From: Alphaproteobacteria bacterium
GTDB lineage: Bacteria > Pseudomonadota > Alphaproteobacteria > Reyranellales > Reyranellaceae
Direction: 5' to 3'
Length of the DNA: 36,823 nucleotides
NCBI GenBank assembly: GCA_947474005.1
Contig: CANJHI010000035.1
Location: 1 to 36,823, forward strand
Shown here: positions 7,706-15,438 of the stretch, in pieces
Layout of the letters: each line of letters opens with the position of its first letter
Numbering within the stretch: position 1 is the first letter of the stretch
The notes under the pieces: model-generated
The model's database searches: none
What the model was told of the DNA's origin: nothing
What the model saw: only the letters and a program-made list of their open reading frames with translations
Program-made: the position numbers and the translations under genes

Positions 7706-9355
7706 TCAGTCCTTCAGCATGACGGCATCAAGCGGCGCCCGGCCGCGGATCATGTCCGACGCCTTCTCCGCGATCATCAACACCGAGGCGTTGAGGTTGG
7801 CGGACGGCATGGTCGGCATGATCGAGGCATCGACCACGCGCAGACCTTCCAGCCCTCGCACGCGTAACTGGTCGTCGACCACCGCCGTCGGGTCCGTATC
7901 GGGCGCCATGCGGCAGGAGCCCATGAGATGGAAAGTCGTGGTGCCGCGTTCCTTGGCGGCTGTCAGCAGCTCGTCGTCCGATTGCTTCTCGGCGCCCGGG
8001 AATTCCTCGCGGTCGTAGTATTTGCTGAGCGCCGGCGAGCCCAACAGGCGGCGGGCGAGCTTCATGCCAGCGAGCAGCACGCGCCGGTCGCTTTCGGCGG
8101 CGAGGTAGTTCGGCTGGATGACAGGCGCCTCGAACGGATCGGCCGAGCGGGCGCGCACATAGCCGGTGCTGTCGGGCCGCTGCTGCCAGGAGGCGATCGT
8201 CATGCCGGGGAAGTCGTCGAGTGTCGATTGCACGCCTTCCTTGTAGCTGGCCGGCGTAAAAGTGAGCTGCAGGTCGTAGTTGTCGACGCGTTCGTCGGAC
8301 TTCCAGAAGACGTAGATGAGGGTCGGGTTGAGCGTGAGGATGCCCTTGCGCTGGGTGACGTATTTCAGCACCTCGCCGACCAGCCGGAGGCCACGCGAGC
8401 GTTCGTTGATGCTCATCGCGTTCTTCACGCGGGCGACGAAGCGCGGCGCGTAATGGTCGCGCAAGTTCTCGCCGACACCCGGCAGGGCGTGCTTCACCGC
8501 AATGCCGAGCGACTGCAGAAGCGGCGCCGGACCGATGCCGGAGACCTGCAGGAGCTGCGGGCTGTTCACCGTGCCGCCGCACAGGATCACTTCCTTGTTC
8601 GCGCGGACTTCGATCGGCTTGCCGTTGCGCCCGCCTTTGCGATAGCGCACGCCGACAGCCCGCTTGCCGTCGAGCATGATCTCGGTTGCCTGCGCATGCG
8701 TTCGCACGGTGAGGTTCGGCCGCTTCATCGCCGGATGCAGGTAGCCGCGCGCGGCACTCACCCGCCGGCCGTTCCGGATAATGCGCTGCACGTAGCTGAC
8801 GCCGGCCTGCATCGTGCCGTTGTAGTCGCGGTTGCGTGGAATCCCCATCTGCACCGCGCCCTCGATGAAGGCCTCGCACAGGGGATCGCGCCAATCGAGA
8901 TCGGTGATGGGCAGGCCGCCCTCATGGCCGCGGAAGGTGTCGTCGATCGCGGCGGGATTGTCGGCGATGCGCTGCTCGGTGCGGCGGAAGTAGGGGAGCA
9001 CGTCGGCATAGCCCCAGCCGTGGTTGCCGCGCTGTGCCCAGCCGTCGAAGTCGAGCCGCTGGCCGCGGTTGTAGATATGGCCGTTGATCGAACTGGAACC
9101 GCCCAGGGTCTTGCCACGGGGGGCCGCGATGCGCCGGCCGCCGGTCCATTCGCTGGGCTCGGAGGTGTAGAGCCAGTTCACCCTGGGATTGACTAGCGTG
9201 TACATGAAGCCGGCGGGGATATGAATGAAGGGATGCCAGTCCGACGGGCCGGCTTCGAGGACGCAGACGGTGACGTTGGGGTCCTCGCTCAGGCGGCTGG
9301 CGAGCACGCTGCCGGCCGAACCGGCGCCCACGATCACATAGTCGAAATTATCCAT
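7706..9355 (-). CDS. GMC-family FAD-dependent oxidoreductase (choline/alcohol dehydrogenase-like)
   Basis: This is a 549-residue flavoenzyme. It has the FAD-binding VGAGSAGSVLASRL (9-22), the first GMC signature GKTLGGSSSINGHIYNRG (81-98), the second signature GTVNSPQLLQVSGIGP (261-276), catalytic H476 in HLMGSCRM, and the C-terminal PTMPSANLNAS with the conserved asparagine. The length is typical of the BetA/alkanol dehydrogenase group. It should oxidise a primary alcohol to an aldehyde, passing electrons to the quinone pool. Choline is possible, but no betB or betI lies nearby, so a general alcohol substrate linked to the downstream esterase is at least as likely. Confidence 0.9.
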   Translation of the reverse strand: MDNFDYVIVGAGSAGSVLASRLSEDPNVTVCVLEAGPSDWHPFIHIPAGFMYTLVNPRVNWLYTSEPSEWTGGRRIAAPRGKTLGGSSSINGHIYNRGQRLDFDGWAQRGNHGWGYADVLPYFRRTEQRIADNPAAIDDTFRGHEGGLPITDLDWRDPLCEAFIEGAVQMGIPRNRDYNGTMQAGVSYVQRIIRNGRRVSAARGYLHPAMKRPNLTVRTHAQATEIMLDGKRAVGVRYRKGGRNGKPIEVRANKEVILCGGTVNSPQLLQVSGIGPAPLLQSLGIAVKHALPGVGENLRDHYAPRFVARVKNAMSINERSRGLRLVGEVLKYVTQRKGILTLNPTLIYVFWKSDERVDNYDLQLTFTPASYKEGVQSTLDDFPGMTIASWQQRPDSTGYVRARSADPFEAPVIQPNYLAAESDRRVLLAGMKLARRLLGSPALSKYYDREEFPGAEKQSDDELLTAAKERGTTTFHLMGSCRMAPDTDPTAVVDDQLRVRGLEGLRVVDASIMPTMPSANLNASVLMIAEKASDMIRGRAPLDAVMLKD

Positions 9356-9387
9356 TCCTGCGCTTCTCCCGAGCCTTTGGCTTTACC

Positions 9388-9402
9388 GCGACCGGCGGTC
9401 GC
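9388..9402. promoter_or_regulatory. Dyad in the divergent GMC / dehydrogenase spacer
   Basis: GCGACC (9388-9393) and GGTCGC (9397-9402) form an inverted repeat around GGC, within the 118-base spacer between the divergent genes starting at 9355 and 9474. Its position suits an operator shared by both genes, but no regulator is encoded nearby, and short GC-rich dyads arise by chance in such DNA. Confidence 0.25.
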
Positions 9403-9473
9403 TCGGCAATCGTCTGGCATAGTTCTGGCACTGTGTGGACGTTGGCGCTGCAGCGCGGCATCGTTGAGGGGTC

Positions 9474-10484
9474 ATGACCACGCCACCGATCAAACTGCTG
9501 CTTTCCGATTTTGCCTTCCGCACCTGGGGACCCCGCATCGCGTCGGCCGTTCCGTCAGGCGGCCTCGCCTTCGTGACGGCCGAGGCGGCGGTCGCCGGGG
9601 ACGGGCCCTGTGATATCGATTTTGCCTTCATGACCCGCGAGGTGACGGGGCGGTCGAGCAAGAACAACCAGACACCTGAATTGCGCGACTTCGAGATCGT
9701 GCTGCGCCGGTCGCCCAGACTGCGCTGGCTCCAGATTCATCCGGCGGGAGCGGAGCGCCCCATCTACCGCGAGCTTCGCGATCGCGGCGTCAAGGTCACC
9801 ACGGGGTCGGGCGCGACGGCAGTGACGGTGTCGCACAGCGTGCTGGCAGCGGTCATCTCGCTCACGCGGCGCTTTCCCCGCCATGCTGACGCGCAGCAGC
9901 GACATGCATGGGAGCCCCGGATCGGCGAGCGCGCGCCGCGGGACCTGAAAGGCCAGTGTGCCGTCGTTGTCGGTCTGGGGCCGATCGGGCGCAATATCGC
10001 GACCCTGCTGAAGGTCCTGGGTATGAAGGTGATCGGCGTCCGCCGCAGTCCCGAGCCGGTCGAGCCTTGCGACCGCACGATCGCCTACGACCGTCTGGGC
10101 GAAGTGTTGCCCGAGGCGGACTGGCTGATCCTGTGCTGCCCGGCCTCGCCGCTGACGGTCGGGATCGCCAATGCGGCAGCGTTCGCCGCGATGCCCGCCG
10201 GTGCCCACTTCGTCAATGTTGCGCGGGGCGAGATCGCGGTGGAGGCCGACGTGATTGCGGCTCTCGCCAGCGGCAAGCTCGCGGGCGCCTACCTCGACGT
10301 CTTCGAGCGCGAGCCGCTCGATCCTGCCTCGCCGCTGTGGGACATGCCCGACGTCCTCGTCTCGCCGCACACCGCCGGCCATTCGCTGGGCCAGAACGAG
10401 GCGATTTTTGAAATCTTCCTCGACAATCTGGCGCGCTGGCGGGCCGGCCAGAAGCTGCGCAACGACGTCGACGATCTCGGCTAG
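9474..10484 (+). CDS. D-isomer-specific 2-hydroxyacid dehydrogenase
   Basis: This is a 336-residue NAD(P)-dependent dehydrogenase that reduces a 2-keto acid to the D-hydroxy acid or the reverse. The nucleotide-binding motif is GLGPIGRN in the Rossmann domain. Catalytic residues are R251 (NVARGEI), E280 (FEREPL) and H299 (SPHTAGH), the full family triad. The N-terminal third is the flavodoxin-like substrate domain. VRRSP after the second strand, with arginines instead of an acidic residue, points towards NADP(H), like glyoxylate/hydroxypyruvate reductases. It is a single gene with an AGGGG ribosome binding site, divergent from the GMC oxidoreductase. Confidence 0.9.
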   Translation: MTTPPIKLLLSDFAFRTWGPRIASAVPSGGLAFVTAEAAVAGDGPCDIDFAFMTREVTGRSSKNNQTPELRDFEIVLRRSPRLRWLQIHPAGAERPIYRELRDRGVKVTTGSGATAVTVSHSVLAAVISLTRRFPRHADAQQRHAWEPRIGERAPRDLKGQCAVVVGLGPIGRNIATLLKVLGMKVIGVRRSPEPVEPCDRTIAYDRLGEVLPEADWLILCCPASPLTVGIANAAAFAAMPAGAHFVNVARGEIAVEADVIAALASGKLAGAYLDVFEREPLDPASPLWDMPDVLVSPHTAGHSLGQNEAIFEIFLDNLARWRAGQKLRNDVDDLG

Positions 10485-10800
10485 GACAGGGTGCTTGCAC
10501 TGAATGCATTCGCTCACGCGGATGTGATGAGCGGGTTCAGCATGAAAATGCTATTGCTTTAGGCAAGCTGACGGTGGGATCGCCCCAGTCTTTCTGCTTC
10601 GGACATGACCCTCCCGCGCACGCCGCGGGCAGACGCTCGAGGGCGAGGGTGTAGTTCACACGGATGGTACGTCACGCCAGGCCGGCACGAGTCCGCATTG
10701 AGCCCGTCCCCACCGAGCACCGATAAGACTCGGAACGGACATATCGCGCTACCCGTCACAGGGTGCGCCGGGCTTGTGACATCTGAAGAAGAAACGACGT

Positions 10801-10824
10801 CTAAAAAGCCCGTGATTCCGGGCT
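10801..10824 (-). terminator. Intrinsic terminator (minus strand)
   Basis: Read on the minus strand, AGCCCG pairs with CGGGCT across a 6-base loop and is followed by TTTT. It lies about 120 bases past the stop of the LLM monooxygenase gene (10946) and is the nearest good Rho-independent terminator for it. Confidence 0.65.
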
Positions 10825-10847
10825 CGGCCCGGACTCCGGGCAGGTGC

Positions 10848-10896
10848 GTGTCACAACATTTGTCTCAACTTGGTGTGACACATTGGGATGTGACAC
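10848..10896. repeat. Cluster of TGTGACAC direct and inverted repeats
   Basis: TGTGACAC occurs at 10874-10881 and 10889-10896 (15-base period), and its inverse GTGTCACA at 10848-10855, with a variant TGTCTCA at 10861-10867. Such mixed direct and inverted short repeats occur at the ends of some insertion-sequence families and in operator arrays. No transposase or regulator gene accompanies them here. Confidence 0.6.
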
Positions 10897-10911
10897 GCGA
10901 TCAGGACAACG

Positions 10912-10932
10912 GCTCCCCGGCGTGCGGGGAGC
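10912..10932. other. GC-rich hairpin after the LLM monooxygenase gene
   Basis: GCTCCCCG (10912-10919) pairs perfectly with CGGGGAGC (10925-10932), 5-base loop. It is 14 bases past the minus-strand stop at 10946. There is no T-run after it on the minus strand, so it may stabilise the mRNA 3' end rather than terminate transcription. Confidence 0.5.
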
Positions 10933-10945
10933 TGGCTGCGCGGCT

Positions 10946-11953
10946 CTAATCGGCCGCTCGCGCCGGCCGGAAGGCGGGGACGACCTCGGCGACGAAGGCC
11001 CTGAGATTGGCCACCGAGGCGTTGGGGTCGACCAGCAGGATGTTGGTCGCCCCAGCCGCCTCGAGCTGCTTCAGGCGGGCAATCACTTCCTCGGGCGTGC
11101 CGAGCAGCGGCGCGGTGTCGTCCTCGACCCGGTCGGCGAGCTTGTCGCGGGCGAGGTCGCCGATCACGTTCACCACCCGCTTGCGCGTCTCGAGGGCCTG
11201 CGCCCGCTCGCCTTCGCCGTGGATCATCTGTAGCGCCCGCGCCGTTGCCACCATGTCCGGTGCATAGGGCCGCCCGACGCGCTCGCATTCGGCGCGGAAC
11301 AGGGCGATGCGCTGGGCGATCTGGTCGACCTGGGCGAGCTGGTCGAGCAGGAGATTATAACCCTCGCGCGCGGCGCGGCAGATGCTGTCGCGGCTGCCGG
11401 CGGCGAGCCACAGCGGCGGGTGCGGGCGTTGCAGCGGTTCGGGCTCGACCACGATGTTGTCGTAGTGCCAGCGCTTGCCGTGGTGGCTGAAGCGGCCGCC
11501 GGTCTTTTCGTGGCTGGTCCAGGCCTTGCGGATGATGTCCATCGCCTCGTCGAAGCGCTCGCCGGCTTCGTCCATGGGGATGCAGAAGCCGTCGAACTCG
11601 GCTTGGCGGTAGCCCTTGCCCACGCCGAAATCGACGCGGCCGCCGGTCAGCAGGTCGAGGGTGGCCACTTGCTCGGCGACCAGGACCGGGTTGTGCCACG
11701 GCAGCACGACGACGGCCGTGCCGAGGCGGATGTTGCGGGTTTTGGCGGCGAGATAGGCCAGCACCGTCATCGAGGCCGAGACCTGGCCCTGGCCGGTGAA
11801 ATGATGCTCGACCATGAAGAGCTGGCCGAAGCCCAGCCGATCGGCTTCGATCACGTACTCGATGAAGCTTTCATATCCCTGGCTGTCCTCGAGGCCGACG
11901 CCGCGCTTCGTCCTGGCGCCGCCGAACAATCCGAACCGCATGTCCAGCCTCAT
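10946..11953 (-). CDS. LLM class flavin-dependent oxidoreductase (bacterial-luciferase-like, probably FMN)
   Basis: This is a 335-residue TIM-barrel monooxygenase of the bacterial luciferase superfamily. Family features are MVEHHFTGQG near residue 47, LGTAVVVLPWHNPVLVAEQVATLDLLTGGRVDFGVGKGYR in the first half (the conserved strand and Gly-rich FMN phosphate region), and HPPLWLAAGS around the middle. The EHHF motif and overall plan are like FMN-dependent alkanal monooxygenase-type proteins, unlike the F420-type paralogs further right. The start is taken at 11953; a second ATG four codons in is equally placed. Transcribed alone on the minus strand, divergent from the liv operon. Substrate unknown. 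Confidence 0.85.
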   Translation of the reverse strand: MRLDMRFGLFGGARTKRGVGLEDSQGYESFIEYVIEADRLGFGQLFMVEHHFTGQGQVSASMTVLAYLAAKTRNIRLGTAVVVLPWHNPVLVAEQVATLDLLTGGRVDFGVGKGYRQAEFDGFCIPMDEAGERFDEAMDIIRKAWTSHEKTGGRFSHHGKRWHYDNIVVEPEPLQRPHPPLWLAAGSRDSICRAAREGYNLLLDQLAQVDQIAQRIALFRAECERVGRPYAPDMVATARALQMIHGEGERAQALETRKRVVNVIGDLARDKLADRVEDDTAPLLGTPEEVIARLKQLEAAGATNILLVDPNASVANLRAFVAEVVPAFRPARAAD

Positions 11954-12068
11954 TCCCGAATGCCGATGCCAACAATCAGCCTAGCCGATCCTGTCCGCTA
12001 CGCCAGCGGCACAAACGAAAAAGGGCACTAGGCAAGCATGCTCTCTCCGGCGCAGACTGTGGCCCGAA

Positions 12069-12145
12069 GGCGAAAAATCGCCACGTCCGGGAGGAAGTCG
12101 ATGGCAGTGAGGTTCACAGCCGATCCAGCCTGTCCGCGAGGTTGA
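12069..12145 (+). promoter_or_regulatory. liv leader: tetraloop hairpin and possible 14-codon upstream ORF
   Basis: GGCGA (12069-12073) pairs with TCGCC (12078-12082) around AAAA. Just after it, GGGAGGA (12089-12095) precedes an ATG at 12101 that opens a 14-codon frame encoding MAVRFTADPACPRG, stopping at 12143-12145, nine bases before the livH ATG. This ribosome binding site is better than any directly before livH, so translation of the short frame may feed ribosomes into livH. The peptide has no run of Leu, Ile or Val codons, so it is not a classical branched-chain attenuator. Confidence 0.4.
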
Positions 12146-12154
12146 TCGGACATC

Positions 12155-13030
12155 ATGGATGTCTCGCTCGACCTTTTGATGAATGCGGTCATCTCCGGAC
12201 TGCTGCTGGGCGGCTTCTACGCCGCGGTCTCGATCGGTGTGGCGATCTCCTTCGGGATGCTCGACATCGTCAACATCGCCCATCCCGCCTTCATCCTGCT
12301 GGGCTCCTACATCGCCTTTATCGCCAATAGCGTGCTGGGAATGGACCCGATCCTGGCGGCGGTGGTCGCCCTGCCGGCCTTCTACCTGCTCGGCATGGCC
12401 GTCTATCAGGTCTACTACGTCGCCTTCGAGCGCCGCGATGACCAGTCGCTGCGCGGCCTGTCGTTCTTCTTCGGGCTGCTGTTCATCGCCGAAGTGGGGC
12501 TGATCCTGGTCTTCGGTGTCGACTATCGTTCGGTGAATACACCCTATATCGGCCCCAGCCTGCATCTCGTCCTGTTCGACCTGCCGTGGCGCCTGCTGGT
12601 GCCGTTTCTGGTCTCCATGGTGATGGCGGTCGGCCTGCAGCTGTTCCTGTCGCGGACCTTCTTGGGCCGCGCTATCCAGGCAGTGGCGCAGGACCAGCTG
12701 GCGCTGCAGCTGATGGCCGCCAACCCGGTCAAGATCAAGCGCATCGCCTTCGGCCTGTCGATCGCCACCGCGTCGCTGGCGGGTGCCTGCCTGATCATCA
12801 TCCAGCCGGTCGAACCGTCGATCGGCCGCGAATATATCGGGCGCGTCTTTGCCATCTGCGTGCTGGGCGGCCTGGGCAGCTTTCCCGGCATGATGATCGC
12901 GGCGATGACGCTGGGCATCGTCGAAAGCCTGACCTCGACCTTCTTCGGCCCTTCCTGGTCGCCGGCCGTGGCCTTCGGTGTTCTGCTGGTAACGCTGGCC
13001 GTCCGGCCCAGCGGCATCCTTGGTCGATAG
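12155..13030 (+). CDS. livH: Branched-chain amino acid-type ABC transporter permease LivH
   Basis: This is a 291-residue inner-membrane permease with about eight hydrophobic helices. It has the LivH pattern: an N-terminal GLLLGGFYAAVSIGVAISFG followed by MLDIVNIAHPAF (the conserved 'NxAHG'-like turn), a central QDQLALQLMAANPVKIKRIAFGLS (the cytoplasmic loop that docks on LivG/F), and LGGLGSFPGMMIAAMTLGIVES near the end. It heads a complete livHMGF set; the livM start follows within about 16 bases. The start ATG has only a weak ribosome binding site, so coupling to the leader frame at 12101-12145 is plausible. The imported solute is not identifiable. Confidence 0.93.
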   Translation: MDVSLDLLMNAVISGLLLGGFYAAVSIGVAISFGMLDIVNIAHPAFILLGSYIAFIANSVLGMDPILAAVVALPAFYLLGMAVYQVYYVAFERRDDQSLRGLSFFFGLLFIAEVGLILVFGVDYRSVNTPYIGPSLHLVLFDLPWRLLVPFLVSMVMAVGLQLFLSRTFLGRAIQAVAQDQLALQLMAANPVKIKRIAFGLSIATASLAGACLIIIQPVEPSIGREYIGRVFAICVLGGLGSFPGMMIAAMTLGIVESLTSTFFGPSWSPAVAFGVLLVTLAVRPSGILGR

Positions 13031-13046
13031 GGGCGGACGCGAAATC

Positions 13047-13985
13047 ATGCGCGGCGGTCCCTTTATCCTGGTGCTGATCGCGGTCGCTGCCGTGATCTTC
13101 GGCTTGGCGCGCTGGCTCGACAACAGCTACGCCTTCTTTGTCGGCTACGTCGTGGTCCAGTACATCGTGCTCGGCACGGCGTGGAATATCCTGGGCGGCT
13201 ATACCGGCTACGTGAATTTTGGCATCACCGCGTTCTTCGCCATCGGCGCCTACTCGTCGGTGGTCCTGCACAAGCTCGTGCCCGCGATGCCGCTGCCGGC
13301 AATGATCTTGGTCGGCGGCGTGATGGCCGGCATCGTGGGCATCGGGACCGGATACCTGACGCTTCGCCTGCGCGGCGTGTACTTCTCCATCGCCACGCTG
13401 GCACTCGCTGTGGTGGTGCAGACGCTGATCACCAACTGGGATTTCGTCGGCGGTGCGCGCGGCGCCTACGTGCTGCGCCCGCGCACTGCGCCGCTGATCG
13501 GTGGCGGCTACATCGACTACCTGTTCCTGATCATGCTCGGCTTGTGCGTTATCTCCCTGGCCACGGCGCGCGCCATCGAGCGCTCGTCGCTCGGCTACGG
13601 CTTCGCCGCCATCCGCGACGATGAAGCGGCGGCCGAAGCCTCGGGCGTGCCGACCCTGAAGCTGAAGCTGATCGCGACCGGACTGTCGGGTGGCTTCATG
13701 GGCATGGCCGGCGCGCCCTTGCCCTTCTATGTGACCTATCTCGATCCCTCGTCGGGTTTCAGCCTGAACTACGCGGTGAATGCCATTGCCATGCCGCTGA
13801 TCGGTGGCACCTCGACCTGGCTGGGGCCGGTGGTCGGTGCCGTGCTGGTGGGCGGCCTCCAGGAATATCTGCGGGTGACGATTTCTTCGGCCGTCAATGT
13901 ACTGGTCGCGGGCGTGTTGATGGTCGTGTTCGTGATCATCGCGCCCCAGGGCATCGTCGGCCTGTTCAAGAGGAAGCGGCAGTGA
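13047..13985 (+). CDS. livM: Branched-chain amino acid-type ABC transporter permease LivM
   Basis: This is a 312-residue second permease of the importer, partner of LivH, with about ten hydrophobic segments. The LivM hallmark GYTGYVNFGITAFFAIGAY is near residue 48, RDDEAAAEASGVPTLKLKL is the coupling loop, and LIGGTSTWLGPVVGAVLVGGLQEYL is the conserved C-terminal part. I chose the ATG at 13047, whose product begins directly with a membrane helix. A TTG at 13020 overlapping the end of livH would add nine polar residues and is less likely. The stop overlaps the livG GTG start. Same product family as the fragment at the left edge, but a different copy. Confidence 0.92.
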   Translation: MRGGPFILVLIAVAAVIFGLARWLDNSYAFFVGYVVVQYIVLGTAWNILGGYTGYVNFGITAFFAIGAYSSVVLHKLVPAMPLPAMILVGGVMAGIVGIGTGYLTLRLRGVYFSIATLALAVVVQTLITNWDFVGGARGAYVLRPRTAPLIGGGYIDYLFLIMLGLCVISLATARAIERSSLGYGFAAIRDDEAAAEASGVPTLKLKLIATGLSGGFMGMAGAPLPFYVTYLDPSSGFSLNYAVNAIAMPLIGGTSTWLGPVVGAVLVGGLQEYLRVTISSAVNVLVAGVLMVVFVIIAPQGIVGLFKRKRQ

Positions 13986-14716
13986 CCGCGCTACTGCATG
14001 TCGAGGGGCTCGGCAAACGCTTCGGCGGCTTCGTTGCGCTCGATGGCATCGAGCTCGAGGTGCAGGACGGCGAGCGTCTCGGCCTGATCGGCCCCAACGG
14101 CTCGGGAAAGTCGACCCTGGTGAACTGCATCTGCGGCACCTTGCGCAACGAGACGGGCAGCGTGAGCTTCGCCGGAGAGAAGCTCGACGGCTTGCTGGCG
14201 AGCCAACGCACACATCGCGGCCTGGCGCGCAGTTTCCAGCTGCCGCGCCCCTTCGCCAGCCTGTCACTGGCCGAGAACCTGCGCATTCCCATCCTCTATG
14301 CCGTAAACGCCCGCAGCACCGGCCGGCTCGCAGGTGCTGCGATCGATGCACGCTGCCGCGATCTGCTGGGTGAGGTTGGCCTCGCCGGGAAGGCCGACCG
14401 GCTGCCGCGCGACCTCACCCAGATCGAGATGCGCAAGCTGGAACTCGCCCGCGCCATGGCGGCGCAGCCGAAGCTGCTGATCGCCGACGAGGCGATGGCC
14501 GGGCTGTCGCATGCCGAGGTCGACGAGATCATCGCGCTCCTGATCCGGCTGAACGGGCAGGGCGTCACCGTGATCATGATCGAACACATCATGCGCGCCG
14601 TGATGGAATTCTCCCAGCGGCTGGCCGTCCTGGTGGCGGGCAAGAAGATCGCCGACGGCGCACCCAAGGAAGTGGTGCGTAACGACGAAGTCGTGAGGGC
14701 GTACCTTGGCGAGTAG
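13982..14716 (+). CDS. livG: ABC transporter ATP-binding protein LivG (second system)
   Basis: This is a 244-residue ATPase with Walker A (GPNGSGKST), Walker B (LLIADEAMAGL) and a switch histidine (IMIEHIMRAV). As in the livG at 303, the signature is degenerate, here LTQIEMRKLELARAM in place of LSGGQ, so ATP closure at one site of the LivG/LivF pair may rely on LivF. The start is GTG, overlapping the livM stop (GTGA), and the end overlaps livF by 11 bases. It is clearly a paralog of the left-edge LivG. Confidence 0.92.
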   Translation: MTALLHVEGLGKRFGGFVALDGIELEVQDGERLGLIGPNGSGKSTLVNCICGTLRNETGSVSFAGEKLDGLLASQRTHRGLARSFQLPRPFASLSLAENLRIPILYAVNARSTGRLAGAAIDARCRDLLGEVGLAGKADRLPRDLTQIEMRKLELARAMAAQPKLLIADEAMAGLSHAEVDEIIALLIRLNGQGVTVIMIEHIMRAVMEFSQRLAVLVAGKKIADGAPKEVVRNDEVVRAYLGE

Positions 14717-15437
14717 CCTCACCGTCGCCAACATCGACGCAGGCTACGGGGCCGTGCGCGTGCTCGAGGACGTGTCTCTGAGCGTCGGCGCCGGCGAGAC
14801 GGTGGCGCTGCTGGGCACCAACGGCAACGGCAAGTCGACCCTGATGAAATCGATCATGGGCATCGTGCGACCCTCCGCGGGCAGCATCCTGGCCGAGATT
14901 GACGGAGCGAGGCACGAACTCATCGGACGCTCGACGGAGGAGATCGTCGACCTCGGCATCGCCTTCGTGCCGGAGGGACGGCGGCTGTTTCCCAAGCAGA
15001 CCGTGACCGAGAATCTGCTGCTCGGCGCCTTCCGGCCGGCCGCTCGCTCGGCCATCCGCCGCAACCTCGATTTCTGCTTCGAGACCTTCCCGGTCCTCAA
15101 GGAGCGTGCCCGCCAGCTCGCCGGCAGCATGAGCGGCGGCGAGCAGCAGATGCTGGCCCTGGCCCGCGCCCTGATGTCGGCGCCGCGCATCCTGCTGGTC
15201 GACGAGCCGTCAGTCGGCCTGGCGCCGCTGCTGGTCCGGCGGACGATCGATAAGATCAAGGAGTTGAAGGACGGCTACAACCTCACCGTCCTGATGGCCG
15301 AGCAGAACTTCACGCAGGCCATCCGTATCGCCGACCGCGGCTATGTCATCGTGCACGGCAAGATCGCCTTCGCCGGGGAGTCGGCGGAGGCGCTGAACAA
15401 CAATGACCTGATCCGGGAGTTCTATCTCGGCGCGTGA
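14706..15437 (+). CDS. livF: ABC transporter ATP-binding protein LivF (second system)
   Basis: This is a 243-residue ATPase with Walker A (GTNGNGKST), a canonical signature (MSGGEQQMLALARAL), Walker B (LLVDEPSVGLAP) and switch (LMAEQNFTQAI). FVPEGRRLFPKQTVTENLLLG is typical of LivF. The start is a TTG inside the end of livG, which is the only start that fits the domain. The stop (15435-15437) lies one base from the stop of the convergent binding-protein gene. The segment between Walker A and the signature carries a short acidic insertion (AEIDGARHELIG). Confidence 0.92.
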   Translation: MASSLTVANIDAGYGAVRVLEDVSLSVGAGETVALLGTNGNGKSTLMKSIMGIVRPSAGSILAEIDGARHELIGRSTEEIVDLGIAFVPEGRRLFPKQTVTENLLLGAFRPAARSAIRRNLDFCFETFPVLKERARQLAGSMSGGEQQMLALARALMSAPRILLVDEPSVGLAPLLVRRTIDKIKELKDGYNLTVLMAEQNFTQAIRIADRGYVIVHGKIAFAGESAEALNNNDLIREFYLGA

Positions 15438-15438
15438 C

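Larger units (their letters stand above)
10485..10945. other. Gene-free block with hairpins and repeats
   Basis: No credible protein was found in these 461 bases. Contents seen are: GCTCA/TGAGC pairing at 10512-10532; CCCGCG/CGCGGG hairpin at 10613-10629; a minus-strand intrinsic terminator at 10801-10824; TGTGACAC repeats at 10848-10896; and a GC-rich hairpin at 10912-10932. Base composition looks more AT-mixed and codon-free than the flanks. The open frames across it show no family-like sequence. It may be a remnant of a mobile element or an untranslated RNA region; nothing decides this from sequence alone. Confidence 0.5.

Noticed and set aside
9426..9450. TGGCAC as a possible sigma-54 promoter before the hydroxyacid dehydrogenase gene
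   Set aside because: There is no TTGC element at the required spacing after it.
10605..10949. A 114-codon plus-strand frame in the gene-free block
   Set aside because: No family resemblance, no ribosome binding site, and it runs through the terminator and the repeats.
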